Source: Xanthoparmelia taractica (Eukaryota; Ascomycota; Lecanoromycetes; Lecanorales; Parmeliaceae). Taken from it: a DNA stretch of 64,000 nucleotides. The translations under genes were made by a program, and so were the position numbers. Positions 44,665-55,524 of the stretch are shown one piece after another. Location: the NCBI GenBank assembly GCA_033085395.1, contig JANQBS010000182.1, positions 1 through 64,000 on the forward strand, read 5' to 3'. The stretch's first letter is position 1; every line of letters begins with the position of its first letter. The notes below the pieces were generated by a model that saw only the letters and a program-made list of their open reading frames with translations, did not search any database and was not told the origin of the DNA.

Positions 44665-44688
44665 TCAGTCAGTCAGTCAGGCAGTCAG
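44665..44688 (+). repeat. CAGT tetranucleotide repeat
   Basis: GTCAGTCAGTCAGTCAGGCA followed by GTCA: about five tandem units with one G substitution. Confidence 0.65.
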
Positions 44689-45571
44689 CCTATTTGGGAC
44701 AGTCATAGTGGGCAATTTTTGCTCAGAGCACGGTGACTGACAGCCTTGGATGGTATCTAGGGGGGAAAAGGGAGACTTTTCCACTCACGAGCCTTGAGGA
44801 TGAAATGGCTGCAAGTATATTCCCAAAGCATTTGTGCGAGAAGCATCCCTGTTCTGCTTACGCCTGTGCTTTTTGCCACCTTTCCAGCTTCATGGAACTA
44901 CGGCGAAAGATTCAAGCAAGGAAAGTGGCGAGGACAGATTTGGCTACATACATCTGCCCATACCCACTAGTGATTACCGTCCGGGTGCTGCCGTTGAAAC
45001 ATGCCCTGTGGCATCAGCGGTCCGATTATTGGGCAACGATCCCTTTCTCCGTTTCTGGTAACACCAACTACAGTATCGGTTTTGGCGAGCTGCTCCTTAG
45101 TGGCCAGCACACCACACCAGCTGCCTTATGTCCCGCCTAGTAATCCTGCCCACCTATCTGCTTCGAACTGAATGGATTCCCGGGGATATGGTACCATAGA
45201 CCGCAGGGTTGCTTACACAGCCGTATAAGAAAAGTCCTATCGGAATGCTTGCACTTGTGAAAATCCCTCAGTTCGCTGTATAAGTATGTGGTACCCTCTT
45301 CCTTCTTCTTCCCTACATTCTTGTGAGAAAGCTCTTAATCTCCAGTCTACACTTGAGTCACAACCTACAATCTAGCAATTTCAGTTATTGACTCTAGAAC
45401 ACTTTCTTATCACCTCAAATTTCTGACACCGCCCTCAACATTCCTCAAGCCGCTTCCTGCGCTGGACAATCTGCATAATAGGTGCGTCCTCCTTGACTCT
45501 TTGGCGAGTATTGGGACCGTTATCGCTGAAAAGTTACCAAGAACCGAACGAACCTTTATTGAAAAGCCAGC

Positions 45572-46248
45572 ATGCCGCACTACAACCTACGTAAAAAGAG
45601 TGGTAAGGTCAATGAGATGTATCATGAGAGCCAAGCTAATGTATATGATTAGGCTCCAAGACTCTGGATATCGCTGGTGGCAAAAAAACGTCCAGAATCG
45701 GCGAAGGGCTCCGTAGTCTCGATCCCATCGAGGAAGATAAGCCCACGGATCGATTCAAAGTTCCCAGCGGACAGGACACACTCCAAGACCTCGTCGGGGC
45801 CCAAATAGATGGCGGCTACTCTTCCATCAGTGGCGGATACACTGCCTCTAGCAGCTCAAAGAAAGCTTCGCCTTCTCCTGAAATACCCAGCCGTGAGCCA
45901 TGTCAGACCGTCAGAGTCATCAATTTTGACGCAAACGTTATCGAACCTTGTATTGTCGAGAAGCAAATGGTTGACGTAACGCCGGGTACGCACCGGGACG
46001 AGATACATCTGAAGCGTATCCCGGACTTTCGTGAAGATTGGGACGAAGAGGGGTGGGGGACAGAGGGCAAGGTGAAAATTTTCTACGTGGCGCCGAAAGA
46101 TATTCCAAACGGTTCTCAACTCCACGGCTATTATTGGATATTTTACCTTCACAGCCCCGGGTACGCCAAAATACGCACATCAGTTTCAAAGGCAAGGGAA
46201 GACATATCCATGATGACTCTTTCATCGCCAAGCTTGGCGAGAAATTAG
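45572..46248 (+). CDS. Uncharacterised two-exon protein
   Basis: Exon 1 (45572-45602) encodes MPHYNLRKKSG. After a 50-bp intron with GTAAGG and GATTAG ends, exon 2 (45653-46248) continues SKTLDIAGGKKTSRIGEGLR. This gives 208 residues. The N-terminus is basic and Ser-rich, probably disordered. A folded-looking block follows (CQTVRVINFDANVIEPCIVE, then DEIHLKRIPDFREDWDEEGW). Near 46068-46150 there may be another intron (GTGAAA or GTGGCG donor, CTTCACAG acceptor). Removing it would switch to a second open frame that reads HISFKGKGRHIHDDSFIAKL, then LVCNGANSYVDMPEEFLS, and stops at 46364. Which ending is used cannot be settled by eye. The family is not recognised. Confidence 0.55.
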
Positions 46249-48047
46249 TTTGCAATGGAGCGAATTCTTATGTTGACATGCCAGAGGAATTCTTGTCGCG
46301 GAAAGTGTACGACATTAATCTGAAACAGCCCAGAATCAGCATTATTGAGATGCTACTCATGTGATGAGTCTGCTGTACGGAGGCTTCAGTTCTTGGTGTC
46401 ACCACGGCGTAGAAGACCACATGTGGCATTCGAATGATAGCATACAGTTAGAGATCGTTTGACGCTCATGCGTGTATGCGACACTTAAAATACTCACGTC
46501 TTAACACTTGAACAATATTATGGTCCGTCTTCTTCTTTCTGTGGTGACAACCTCTCAGTCATGGGCCGGATTGATGTAAATCTGTTATCCTCTCGTAAGG
46601 CACATGCAACGTCCCGCTTCAGCTTTTTCCCTCGCCCTCGGCTCCCTTCCTGCGACGAGAATCTGGCAAGTTTGAAAGGTTTGAAGGAGCTTGGATGAAA
46701 ATCAAGTAAGCGGTAAGCTTATGTTTCATTGATTCTATTGGATCATATTATTGTTTGCTGACTAAATATCAACTCAAGAACAATAATGGCCCTATATGGA
46801 ACGTCCTAACCCCACCATCACCACCGCCATTCGCATCTCAGCCAACGAGTGTCTACTTTACTTGACTTGAGCACTCTCAATCTTTCCAGGACTACCATTT
46901 CAATCTATGAAACTTCGATAAGTGCATCACTCGAATATGGACCATGGCGTGAGGGATATCCAATATTCATATTACAAGTTTTCTCAACCCCACGGTACGG
47001 TTCCCAATGTCCAGAGCGACCTTGGCGAATTGTACGAGTCAAGACCCCGCTGTGGGTGTGAAAGCCTCTTTGCGCCCGAGGAGAGTCATAGGCCACCACC
47101 CTTCGGTTGAGATTCAGCACATATGGCAATGGCTACGACGCCTTCTTTGACCCCCACCTGCTGAAGTATCAACAGACGCCTTGTTTGACAGTGACGCCCG
47201 CCAGACTACGCTTTAAGCCAATATAGTCGAATCCTTTTGGAGATCTGCAGGAGCCTGGAAGTACCGTGCATTCAAACGCTTGTATGCCTTTCCACGCGAG
47301 GACGCCGACGTATATAGGGCGACTGGATAGTACGACATGGTGTATACTTATGCTGCAATAAAAGCCTTGCATCTAGAGGGCAGGCCTCTGTATTTTGGGT
47401 GGCGCACGCGTATTAAAGGGGTTGACTGAGAAGGATTAGGATGGCGACTGGTATCAGGAGGCACTGTTCGTTGAACAATCATAGCTTGGAGACGTTGAAG
47501 AGTTTGTTACCGGCTAGTTCGAAGAATCTGGTGGGTGAACGAGGTAACGGGCCGCCTAGGATGATCTTGCTAGGGACAGGCTTCAGTGATAGGTCACTAG
47601 TGTTCAGGAAATATCTCTGTGGGCTAATCATCTTCCTTCAAAACAAAAACCCAAATATCTGCCTGGTCCTGCGATCATGCCACCGCACTCTCCAGTCATC
47701 TAGCTTGTCTCACGAGAGAATGAAGTTTGGTGTTACAAGGACTTAAGGCTGAGGCAGAAATGCCGTTGGGCGTACTTGATGGCCTGTCATGTCCAAGCCC
47801 AACCATTTGCTAGAACCCATAACAGCAATGCACGCACCCTCTCTCGGGTTTCAGGCGGTACTTGAGCGCCACTAATTATCTTCAAGGCAGTTTTGCCTCC
47901 CACATCTCGGCGTCAGGTCTCTTCCCTACGAGCTTCGGAGCCATTTGAGACGAAACAGTTGGCTAAAAAGTGACGGGAAACCATTCATGCCTCGGGTTTC
48001 GAGCCGTGCTTCAGCCTCACCGGTTTGTCCCAAGGCAGCTCTCCCTC
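46249..48047. other. Spacer without supported genes
   Basis: About 1.8 kb. Short frames (for example 46937-47110 on plus, beginning MDHGVRDIQYSYYKFSQ) have no recognisable composition. The right edge leads into the TATA box at 48048. Confidence 0.4.
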
Positions 48048-48055
48048 TATATAAG
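48048..48055 (+). promoter_or_regulatory. TATA box (TATATAAG)
   Basis: A perfect TATATAAG about 240 bp before the exon of the small paralog fragment. The identical octamer precedes the gene at 50259. Confidence 0.55.
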
Positions 48056-48085
48056 AGCAGTCGTCCTCCCTCTTTCTCGACTTCC

Positions 48086-48183
48086 AACATACAAACCTTC
48101 CTACATCCTCAGCACGCATCTCGCTCAGTTTGCTCAACATACAGATCCTTCCCACATCCTCACTTCGCATCTCATCCCTGGTC
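48086..48183 (+). repeat. 50-bp tandem duplication in a leader region
   Basis: The segment beginning AACATACAAACCTTCC at 48086 recurs at 48136 as AACATACAGATCCTTCC, with matching ACATCCTCA and CGCATCTC blocks. The period is 50 bp and there are two copies. It lies between the TATA box and the first splice donor of the paralog fragment. Confidence 0.6.
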
Positions 48184-48294
48184 GGACACGCAACACAACG
48201 TCACTAGTGACATCGTCAAAGACATATCAGCCGGACAAGTGTAAGTAGTTCCTTCTCTCATAGGTATCGCGTGCTGACTCTCAAAATTTGATAG

Positions 48295-48506
48295 TCCACC
48301 GGCGCAAGTACTTTGTCCTCAAGGTCTCCGATACCACAGATCCCAATGGAAAGTTGTTTTACGAGGATTTCGATCCTGCATCTCGGGCGCTCGCGCCAGC
48401 ATTGATGGCTCTAAATTTCATGGCCAGCAGCCACTTGGAATGGCAGAAGTCTTTTATTGCTAGCCTGGTCCCGCGTGAGGGAGGGGAACCAAATGTTGTG
48501 GATTGA
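48295..48506 (+). pseudogene. Truncated paralog of the 48.9-kb gene
   Basis: An intron-like segment (48241-48294, GTAAGT..GATAG) is followed by an open frame: HRRKYFVLKVSDTTDPNGKL, then FYEDFDPASRALAPALM, to a TGA at 48506. It aligns with VFLLKLSNTVDENGLRFYVD of the next gene (about 49263-49325). The upstream exon in the same phase has no ATG, so the first usable start is Met in APALMALNF. It appears to be a partial, probably dead duplicate. The family is not recognised. Confidence 0.45.
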
Positions 48507-48768
48507 CTACACTGTCTCCGCGGTTTGAGTTGCTGATGCCCATTCCACGGGGAAACATCGTGCGTCATACTGTCCTTACCGCCGTTCTTTTTTCTTTTTT
48601 TCAGACAAATATCACCTTCCTCAATTCTCAGCTTCGCTGTCATCCCTAATCAAATACTCTCAATACGTCGTCTTTAAAAGCATCTCCACGTTCCATCACA
48701 TCCCCAATCGGATACTCAGAACCCATCACCGCCAAAGCCATCATGCAAGACCCCTGAGCCCGACCATC

Positions 48769-48827
48769 GTAAGTGGCTCCTTCGTACTCTTCTCACAAGC
48801 CCGCACTGATAATTAAAGCGTTCATAG
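48769..48827 (+). other. Probable 5'-leader intron
   Basis: GTAAGTGG donor, GCACTGATAATTAAAG branch-like segment and TTCATAG acceptor, 59 bp, just before the ATG at 48853. The position mirrors the 48241-48294 intron of the neighbouring paralog. Confidence 0.45.
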
Positions 48828-48852
48828 TATCGATAATTTGAAATTTTCCAAA

Positions 48853-49464
48853 ATGTTCAAAGCACTCGCATCCATCGATGTCCTCGTGTACCCAACAGAC
48901 GGGCGATTTGAGTACATCGACAACCTTGAGACCATAAAAGTGGACAACCTTGAATGGTCGTCTTTCGCAACATTGAATGCCCCTTATGATCTGCTACAAT
49001 CCCTCAAGGAAGAACTCCTCGAAGACCTCGAGTCTGCGAAGGTTTGGAAAGCCGGCGATGTCATGGTCTACTGTGACGATAAACATCAACTGGAGCCTAA
49101 GATTACCCTTCAGCCAGATACTGGAAAATCGGTCCAGGTCCAGTACAGCTTGGAAGGACCGCGCTGTCCTCGGCAACATCAAATATCATGCATTCTTCAC
49201 AACATCCTCAGACCCAGCGCTCAACATAAACTCCTGTGTGAGTCCCGACCTGAGGGGCGAGGTGTTCCTGCTCAAGCTTTCGAACACGGTCGATGAGAAC
49301 GGATTACGGTTTTATGTGGATTTTCCACAGGTAACGTCCCAATCGGAGTACGTGATAGTGGACAGGTGTCTCGAGCAAGTCAGACGTTTTATTGAGAATC
49401 GCCCGCACGCGATGCACCGACTAAGATGGGCGAGTGACATGGCTGCTCTCAGCGGGATGCGGTA
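48853..49464 (+). pseudogene. Uncharacterised gene with an apparent frameshift
   Basis: The first frame starts MFKALASIDVLVYPTDGRFE and runs through ESAKVWKAGDVMVYCDDKHQ to about 49140. From about 49150 the coding-like text continues in the +1 frame as TAWKDRAVLGNIKYHAFFTT, then GEVFLLKLSNTVDENGLRFY, to AALSGMR and a TAA at 49462-49464. The second part is confirmed as coding because it matches the paralog at 48295. No intron of plausible size fits between the parts. A GTCCAGGTCCAG duplication (about 49131-49142) sits at the break, so a small indel is likely. The gene would encode about 200 residues if intact. The family is not recognised. Confidence 0.5.
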
Positions 49465-50193
49465 AATGCACCATACCGTCCTCATTGCCGAGTAGAGCAT
49501 GCCTGTCCATGGGTCACCATAGCTCATACCGCCCTTACCGCTGGTCCAAGCATGCGTGTCTTAGGGGGTACCTTATCATTCCCAAAACTGTCCTTACCAT
49601 TAATCCAAGCATGCGGGTATAGCAGTATCAACGTAAACAATAATACAATGAATACAATGATCCCAAATCAAGCCACATCCTCTCAATGCCACTTGTCGCA
49701 GCGTGACTCGCTCGTCTCCCGAAAACCCCCGCCCGTAACTGACAGTCCGTTAGGATCACATGCACCAATCGCAGCCCTGTCGCTTACCTGCCCAACTCCG
49801 GAATGAAGCATCACCCTGCATTCATTTCTTTCTTTCGGCAGCGAGCAATTCCGCAAATCCGTGCTGACGAATAAGGTCGCATTTTTTTCTTTATTTCTCT
49901 TCAAGTCACGCGCGACCTTGCTCGAGGACAGTGGATCGACGTATTCACCCCTTCATTTCCGCATCGGCACGGCCCTCACGGATGAGTTATAGGATTCATG
50001 CAGGTCTCGCTCCTTGGTCTTTCGGTTGGTCCGAAGCCAATAACACCACCCGTAATCGTTCCCCCAGCTGATCAAAGCTGTAGGAAGAGCGAGCGCCAAG
50101 TCTCTTTCCCCCTCCCCCCAAGCTTGACCTCCAGGCCTTGTCCACAAAGGAGAAATGCTTGCCTTTCTTAGGGAAGGCTCTTGCGCTAGCCGG
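49465..50193. other. Spacer between small orphan genes
   Basis: No supported gene. It leads to the TATA box at 50194. Confidence 0.4.
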
Positions 50194-50201
50194 TATATAA
50201 G
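50194..50201 (+). promoter_or_regulatory. TATA box (TATATAAG)
   Basis: It lies about 57 bp upstream of the ATG at 50259, an ordinary distance for a transcribed fungal gene with a short leader, and is identical to the box at 48048. Confidence 0.6.
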
Positions 50202-50258
50202 TAAACCCCCTCGCTCTCTGGCATTCCTTCTGATCACAAGTCAGCCCAGCAGCCAACA

Positions 50259-50948
50259 ATGCCTTGCCCTCAGTGTGCCCGAAACCCCATCAAGCCGTCC
50301 ATCCACACCCAGTGGCGTTGCATCCATCAAATGCCTGTGGAATTTCCCACCGACGGGGTCAAGTTCGTCGAGAACAACCTGATCCCGCGTGGCGCCAAGA
50401 TCAAATCCAAGGTCCCAGATGCGACCACCATTCTCCTCCGCGCGTTCTTGCTGAGCCTCCCGGAGGCCACTCCAAGGGGTCTGGGACGGCAGTAGGACGT
50501 CCCTATGGAAGGGGGCGAGGAAACTCAACCCCTTGCCATATATACCCCAGAGGTGGTGCCCAGAGACGGACAAGATCCCGGCGGCAATTCCTACCCACCA
50601 TGGAACGACATCGTGCCCGGACACGGCAATACCCCAGCGGCAACATCTACCCACCCCATGACAAAACATCTCAACTCAGTCTCATACCAATCTCAAACGG
50701 ACGGCTATTCAGCTATCGCCCGGTACAACACTCGCTACTCCATGACCAATATCTCTGGCATTGAAAGCTGCCCCGGCAGGGCCACTTTCGCCACAAATCG
50801 GACCATCCCACTATTGAAGCACTATCGAAGCACTATTGAAGCAAACGCAATCATATCAGCCACCATGCACATTACTGAAACAAGAAGACGCTCGTGTAAC
50901 CTCGATATTCACCCTCGGGCAGGATATCATGCAAAGAAAAATGGTTAG
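50259..50948 (+). CDS. Orphan frame interrupted by one in-frame TAG
   Basis: From an ATG with a TATA box just upstream, the frame reads MPCPQCARNPIKPSIHTQWR to residue 78, then a TAG (50493-50495). The same frame stays open for another 151 codons (50496 to 50948), with Met at 50505 (MEGGEETQPLAIYTPEVVPR). A chance open stretch of that length in the same frame is suggestive. Either one nonsense mutation split a 229-residue protein, or an in-frame intron ends at GGCAGTAG (a weak GTCCCA donor at about 50422 would remove the stop), or two separate products exist. The N-terminal CPQC pair may bind metal. The family is unknown. Confidence 0.45.
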
Positions 50949-51297
50949 GACAAGGTCGATGCCAAAAACCTACGCTCGTTTCGACTTACGACTCGTTGAA
51001 TTTCCCTGACCTAGGTTGGGTCAGGAGTTTGCATTAGCGTTGATTTTCGAAGGTCCTTCCCTACCCAATGTGCCAGCTTTTACTGTTTCCGCGGACCCTA
51101 GTGTCAACTATGGCACGCGGAAAGGGAATGAGACTTAGAAAGTAGACAGATGCAATAAGAAACAAGACAATGATCCACAATTGATGGGCTGCTACCCGTA
51201 AAATATGAATTGCAATCGCCAGAGGAGCTGAACTTCCTTCCGCAGTTCTACCAATCCCAGCACCTGACGCTATGTTTTGGACAGCAGTGACGAGACT
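50949..51297. other. Spacer before the PRP31 3' end
   Basis: No gene is supported here. A degenerate inverted repeat around GACTTACGACTC..GGGTCAGG is not convincing. Confidence 0.35.
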
Positions 51298-53208
51298 TCA
51301 AACTTCCTTCTTCGCCATCTTTTTGAGTGGTAGGCTGGGGACTTTGAAACCTCCACTATCTATTACAGCGCCATTACCATTTGATGCAGTAGCACCCCCC
51401 ACCTGCGTGAAGGTGCCCCCCTTAAACCATCGATCATCATCCTCGGCTAGCTTTCTTTTCCGTTCGGCTTGCATCTTGGGGTCCACAAGCTCCAGCCCTT
51501 GCACGGGGGTGAAAGCAATGCTACTCGCCGTCCCACTCATGCCAGCCCCGACACCAGTTGTTCTTAGGCCATGCTGGGCGAAGGTGTTGCCACCAGATTG
51601 TCCAAACCCACGCAGAGAGGTTGCGGTACCTGAGCCAAGAGGCGTTGCGGTGCCCCAGCCCTTGTTGTTTTTACTGAGCTTGGCTTTGGTGCGCTGATCG
51701 ATTTGCTGAGAGCGGATGCGGCCTTCATTCGCCTGACCAATCATACCGAGACCTTTCGTGGTCTCTGCATAACCTACTTCTTTCTCCTCCTTCCCGAATG
51801 CCATCCTGTTCTGCGCTTTGCGAAGGTCAGTCATTGCGGTCGCTTCCTTGGCTTTGCGCGCGCGTCGACCACCACGTTTTCTAGATGGTTTGTCATCTGG
51901 AGCAGGCAAAGCTCGTGGTCCTTTGTTAGGAGGAGGTTCTGTAAGTTTTTCGAGGCGGTCTAGACAATCGGATTTCAGTTGTTCGCCGCTGGAGCCGTCA
52001 GGGCTGTTGTGAACGCGATCAACGCGAGCTGCGAGGACGACTTTTGCAGAGACAATGCGCATGGCCTGGCGTTTGAGATCATTGGGTATACCTCTGATTA
52101 TGGGAGAATGGTAGAGGAAGCCTTGCTGCCGTACACCAACATTAGTGGCAAAGCCTGTCTGTGATTGCTTCTTCGATCCAAGAGGAGGTAGATTGCATGA
52201 TGGAGTCTTTGCAAGGCCAGTCAGACCGCCGGCAAAGTTCAGTAACTGCGCTGCAGTGAGGGAGCCGATCAAAGCTGTGAGATTCGGTGCAAATAGATTC
52301 ATCCGTGACTGAACATATTCGGTCAGAACTCTCTTCGCTCGGTCCAGCGACAACGTCATCTCGCAAGCTCTCATAATCCTTTGCAGCTCCGCCTCTGTCA
52401 GTTCACGCCCTCTGGACGTAGTCGCCTCGACGGTTACAACCATGAGCGAAGGTCCGTCCAAGATCGATTTTAGCGATGCGCCGACAATGTTGTCGGTCTT
52501 CTGCGCGAGCTCCTTGATGTTGTCCATAGGTCCATTGCCTATGATTGCGACAGACTTGGCGTAGTCGAGAGGATTTGTGACAAGGGTCTCCAGTTCGGGG
52601 AAGCGGGTTGAATAGTGATCACGAATATACTTGTGCACGAGGATGATCTCGTTATCAATGGATGTTGAAAGAGTGTTGGACTGTGTAAGGAGATGATATT
52701 CGGGATTATCTTCGATCGAGCCGACGAAAGTGGTCTGCTGCCCTGGCGGCAGATTTTGGTAATGGGATATTTTCTGAGTGCGACGGAGAACGTCAGGGCT
52801 ATGTCCACGGAAGATGTAAACTTTGGCTTATTTGTATGGAGCAAGAAGAAACAAGAGAAAAGCAAATACCTGTAATACTGGCTCCAGGGTTTTCATCAAA
52901 CCTGCGACACTTCGCACATCATTTACTCCTCCAAGCTGCATCTTCTCAACTTTGGCCTTGGCCTCTTCCTCATCCTCAACGTCTGCGGCGGCACCTGTTG
53001 CGATTGAGGCTCCGAGATCTGCTTCTTCATCTTCGCTCACATCTTCTTCGTCTCCATCTACTATCATAGATCCTTCAGGTGCTGGAACTCGGCCGTTGGT
53101 TGCGGGCGGTGTCGCGTCATCGTGTAAAAATCCATTCGGCTGCTCGCCCTCGCCTTCAGAACCTGAATCCTCGAAGTCGTTGAGTAGCTCGTCAGCTAGC
53201 GTAGACAT
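51298..53208 (-). CDS. PRP31: U4/U6 small nuclear ribonucleoprotein Prp31
   Basis: It stabilises the U4/U6.U5 tri-snRNP by binding the U4 5' stem-loop with Snu13 through its Nop domain. Two exons, 53208-52870 and 52773-51298, give 604 residues. The N-terminus is acidic (MSTLADELLNDFEDSGSEGE). After the 96-bp intron, the text KISHYQNLPPGQQTTF leads into the Nop domain: PELETLVTNPLDYAKSVAII, SKSIL-like ASLKSILDGPSLMVVTVEAT, LTALIGSLTAAQLLNFAGGL and GFLYHSPIIRGIP. The C-terminal Prp31 region includes RMAFGKEEKEVGYAETTKGL and ends with KVPSLPLKKMAKKEV. It is divergent from TyrRS with 218 bp between start codons. Confidence 0.93.
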
Positions 53209-53426
53209 GGTAGATGACTTGTGTGGGTGACAAAGTTTTGAATCTGAAGGTTTTCAGGTTTGACGTTGTTCAATCTCGATATGCAAGTCAGGTCTTGGCG
53301 CGGGCGCTAACGGGAATGCCCGAATACCGATGGGAAAACTTCGGCGATAGAAACAGAGATGCGTCAGAAACCGTTGCAAATGTTCTTTTCAGAATCACTC
53401 CGACTAGTGTCTCGATTTCTCCTACG
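53209..53426. promoter_or_regulatory. Bidirectional promoter of PRP31 and TyrRS
   Basis: These 218 bp separate two divergent start codons, so both core promoters and leaders must fit here. No TATA box is evident, as is usual for housekeeping genes. Confidence 0.6.
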
Positions 53427-54926
53427 ATGGCAGAACAATCGAGTCGGGAGGAGAGGCTCAAACTGATCCATCAGAATCTGCAAGAGGTTCTCAGACCTGA
53501 CATTATCCAACAGGTCGTTCTGACGGAAGATAGACCTCTGAAGATCTACTGGGGTATGGCTAAGCTCGACCGTCGAATCTGCTGCAATAGTTGACTCTCT
53601 TAGGCACTGCGACTACCGGTCGGTACGTACACAAGTATCCCTATGAGGCTGCAGACTCTGACATGACAGACCTCACTGCGCCTACTTTGTGCCCATGGTA
53701 AGCATTAGACGGGAAAGAATTTAAAACCTTCGGACTGACAATATATAATAGGTCAAGCTCGCTCACTTCCTTCGCGCCGGCTGTAAAGTCAAAATACTTC
53801 TCGCTGATATTCACGCCTTCCTCGACGCCCTGAAAGCACCAATTGAGCTGGTCAAAGAACGGGCGAAGTACTACAAATTTGTGATAACATCCCTCCTCAA
53901 AGCGATCAACGTTCCTATAGATCAATTGGAGTTCATTATGGGTAGCGAATACCAGACTTCGAGCAGTTACACTATGGACTTATTCAAGTTGAGCTCGGTG
54001 GTAACGGAACACGATGCAAAAAAGGCAGGCGCCGAGGTAGTGAAGCAGATGGAGAATGCCCCATTGAGTGGTCTCATCTACCCTCTAATGCAGACGCTAG
54101 ATGAGCAATACCTAGACGTGGATGCACAATTTGGCGGCCTGGACCAACGAAAGATTTTTACATTTGCCGCAGAGCAACTCCCCCGGATCAACTATAAAGA
54201 ACGAGCTCATCTGATGAATCCAATGGTATGCCCTAAACAGTCGGATTGACCTAATGGCTCATAAAAGACAGGTACCGGGCCTCGCAGGGGGAAAGATGTC
54301 GGCATCGGATCCAGATTCGAAGATAGATATACTAGACACACCTGAGGCAGTGAAGAAGAAGCTGAAAAAAGCATACGCTGCGCCTAAAGAAGTGGCGGGC
54401 AACGGTTTGATCGGTTTCGTAGAACATGTCTTATTGCCAGTCAGTGCTCTAAAGACCGACGGTAAAGGCAAGTTTGTGGTGGAGCGGAGAGAGGGAGAAC
54501 CCCTGGTCTACGAAAGCATCGAGACGCTAAAGGATGACTACATAGCCGATACGGTAAGTCACTAACATTAAGCCCCGTAGTCCCAAATCCCGTGTAAAGC
54601 CTTTGAAGATCTTTACCTATAGGTCGCTGTTTCAATAGCTGACCATTTAATAGCTCACGCCACAGCTACTGAAGTCGGGCGTAACCGACGCACTCAATGC
54701 GCTCCTCGATTCTATACAAGCAGAATTCAAGGCGTCCGAGGAATGGCAAGAGACGGAACGGAAAGCTTACCCACCGCCAGAAGTGAAAAAGAAGCCGAAG
54801 AAGGAGAGGAAGTTGGGGGACCGGTTTCCAGGCATTGTTAGGGATCAGGTGAAGCCTGATGATAAAGTACAAGAGGAACAGGAGAAACACGAGGATGAAT
54901 TGGTCACTGGCCTTTGCAAACCATGA
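53427..54926 (+). CDS. TYS1: Cytoplasmic tyrosyl-tRNA synthetase
   Basis: It charges tRNA-Tyr with tyrosine for cytosolic translation. Six exons (53427-53553, 53604-53622, 53670-53697, 53752-54225, 54272-54553, 54654-54926) give 400 residues. Joined exons 1-4 read LKIYWGTATTGRPHCAYFVP M, the class I HIGH-equivalent region (residues about 40-57). Exon 5 carries the second signature KMSAS (224-228). Other typical text is KYYKFVITSLLKAINVP, GSEYQTSSSYTMDLFKLSS, and LIYPLMQTLDEQYLDVDAQF. The tail is a Lys/Glu-rich extension. Exons 2 and 3 are only 19 and 28 nt, both needed to build the active-site motif. Introns run 46-100 bp with normal ends. Confidence 0.92.
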
Positions 54927-55524
54927 CTGCTGTTGGGACGCTTGCGAAAATAAATAACCATTGAGTCATATGCAGCTTCAGGGGACAACCCTACCTCGCC
55001 AGTAAAACGCAAGCCTAACATATCTCATATGTTGGCCAACAAGGCAGAGGGGGTTGAACGACCCAACTCTTCACCACCCCGCAGTATTCTGCAGTGGCTT
55101 CGTACTTGCGAAGATGGAGGGAAAAGTCTAGACCATAACATAGAACAGATCTAGCAATAACAAAACAAACACGAGTTAGCATGATAGAACCTTGACAAAA
55201 AAGGGAGCGTCGACCAATTGGACTGTGTTTCATATGTTGTTGTAGAGTAGCCATCGTATTCGTGTTATCAGTAATCTTGCAGCTCGGTTACAGTTCTCCT
55301 TGCTGCGGCGCGGGGCCAAATTGATTGGTGTACGAGTACGTAGTACTGTAGGGCTGATTGGGCATGGCTTGCGCGGGATCGATAATAAATATACTAAGTA
55401 CATGATCGAGCGAGCTGGACAATCTTTTCACGTTTCCCTTTACCTGTACATAGTCTGTATTCAATCGCCAACAGTCATCACCGAACCTCCGTAAACTGCT
55501 CCTCCTTTCCGTCCGTCTCCGAAC
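54927..55524. other. Spacer and promoter before the Zn2Cys6 gene
   Basis: About 600 bp without a supported gene. It should contain the TyrRS terminator and the promoter of the next gene. Confidence 0.4.

Larger units (their letters stand above)
43062..45571. other. Gene-poor, microsatellite-bearing spacer
   Basis: About 2.5 kb without a supported gene. It contains the GAGTT repeat, a GATGT/GTGATGT repeat (about 44205-44237), a long purine tract (44442-44568) and a GTCA/CAGT run (44665-44688). Short frames at 43891-44130 and 44733-45140 show no recognisable composition. The last about 300 bases should include the promoter of the next gene. Confidence 0.45.
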
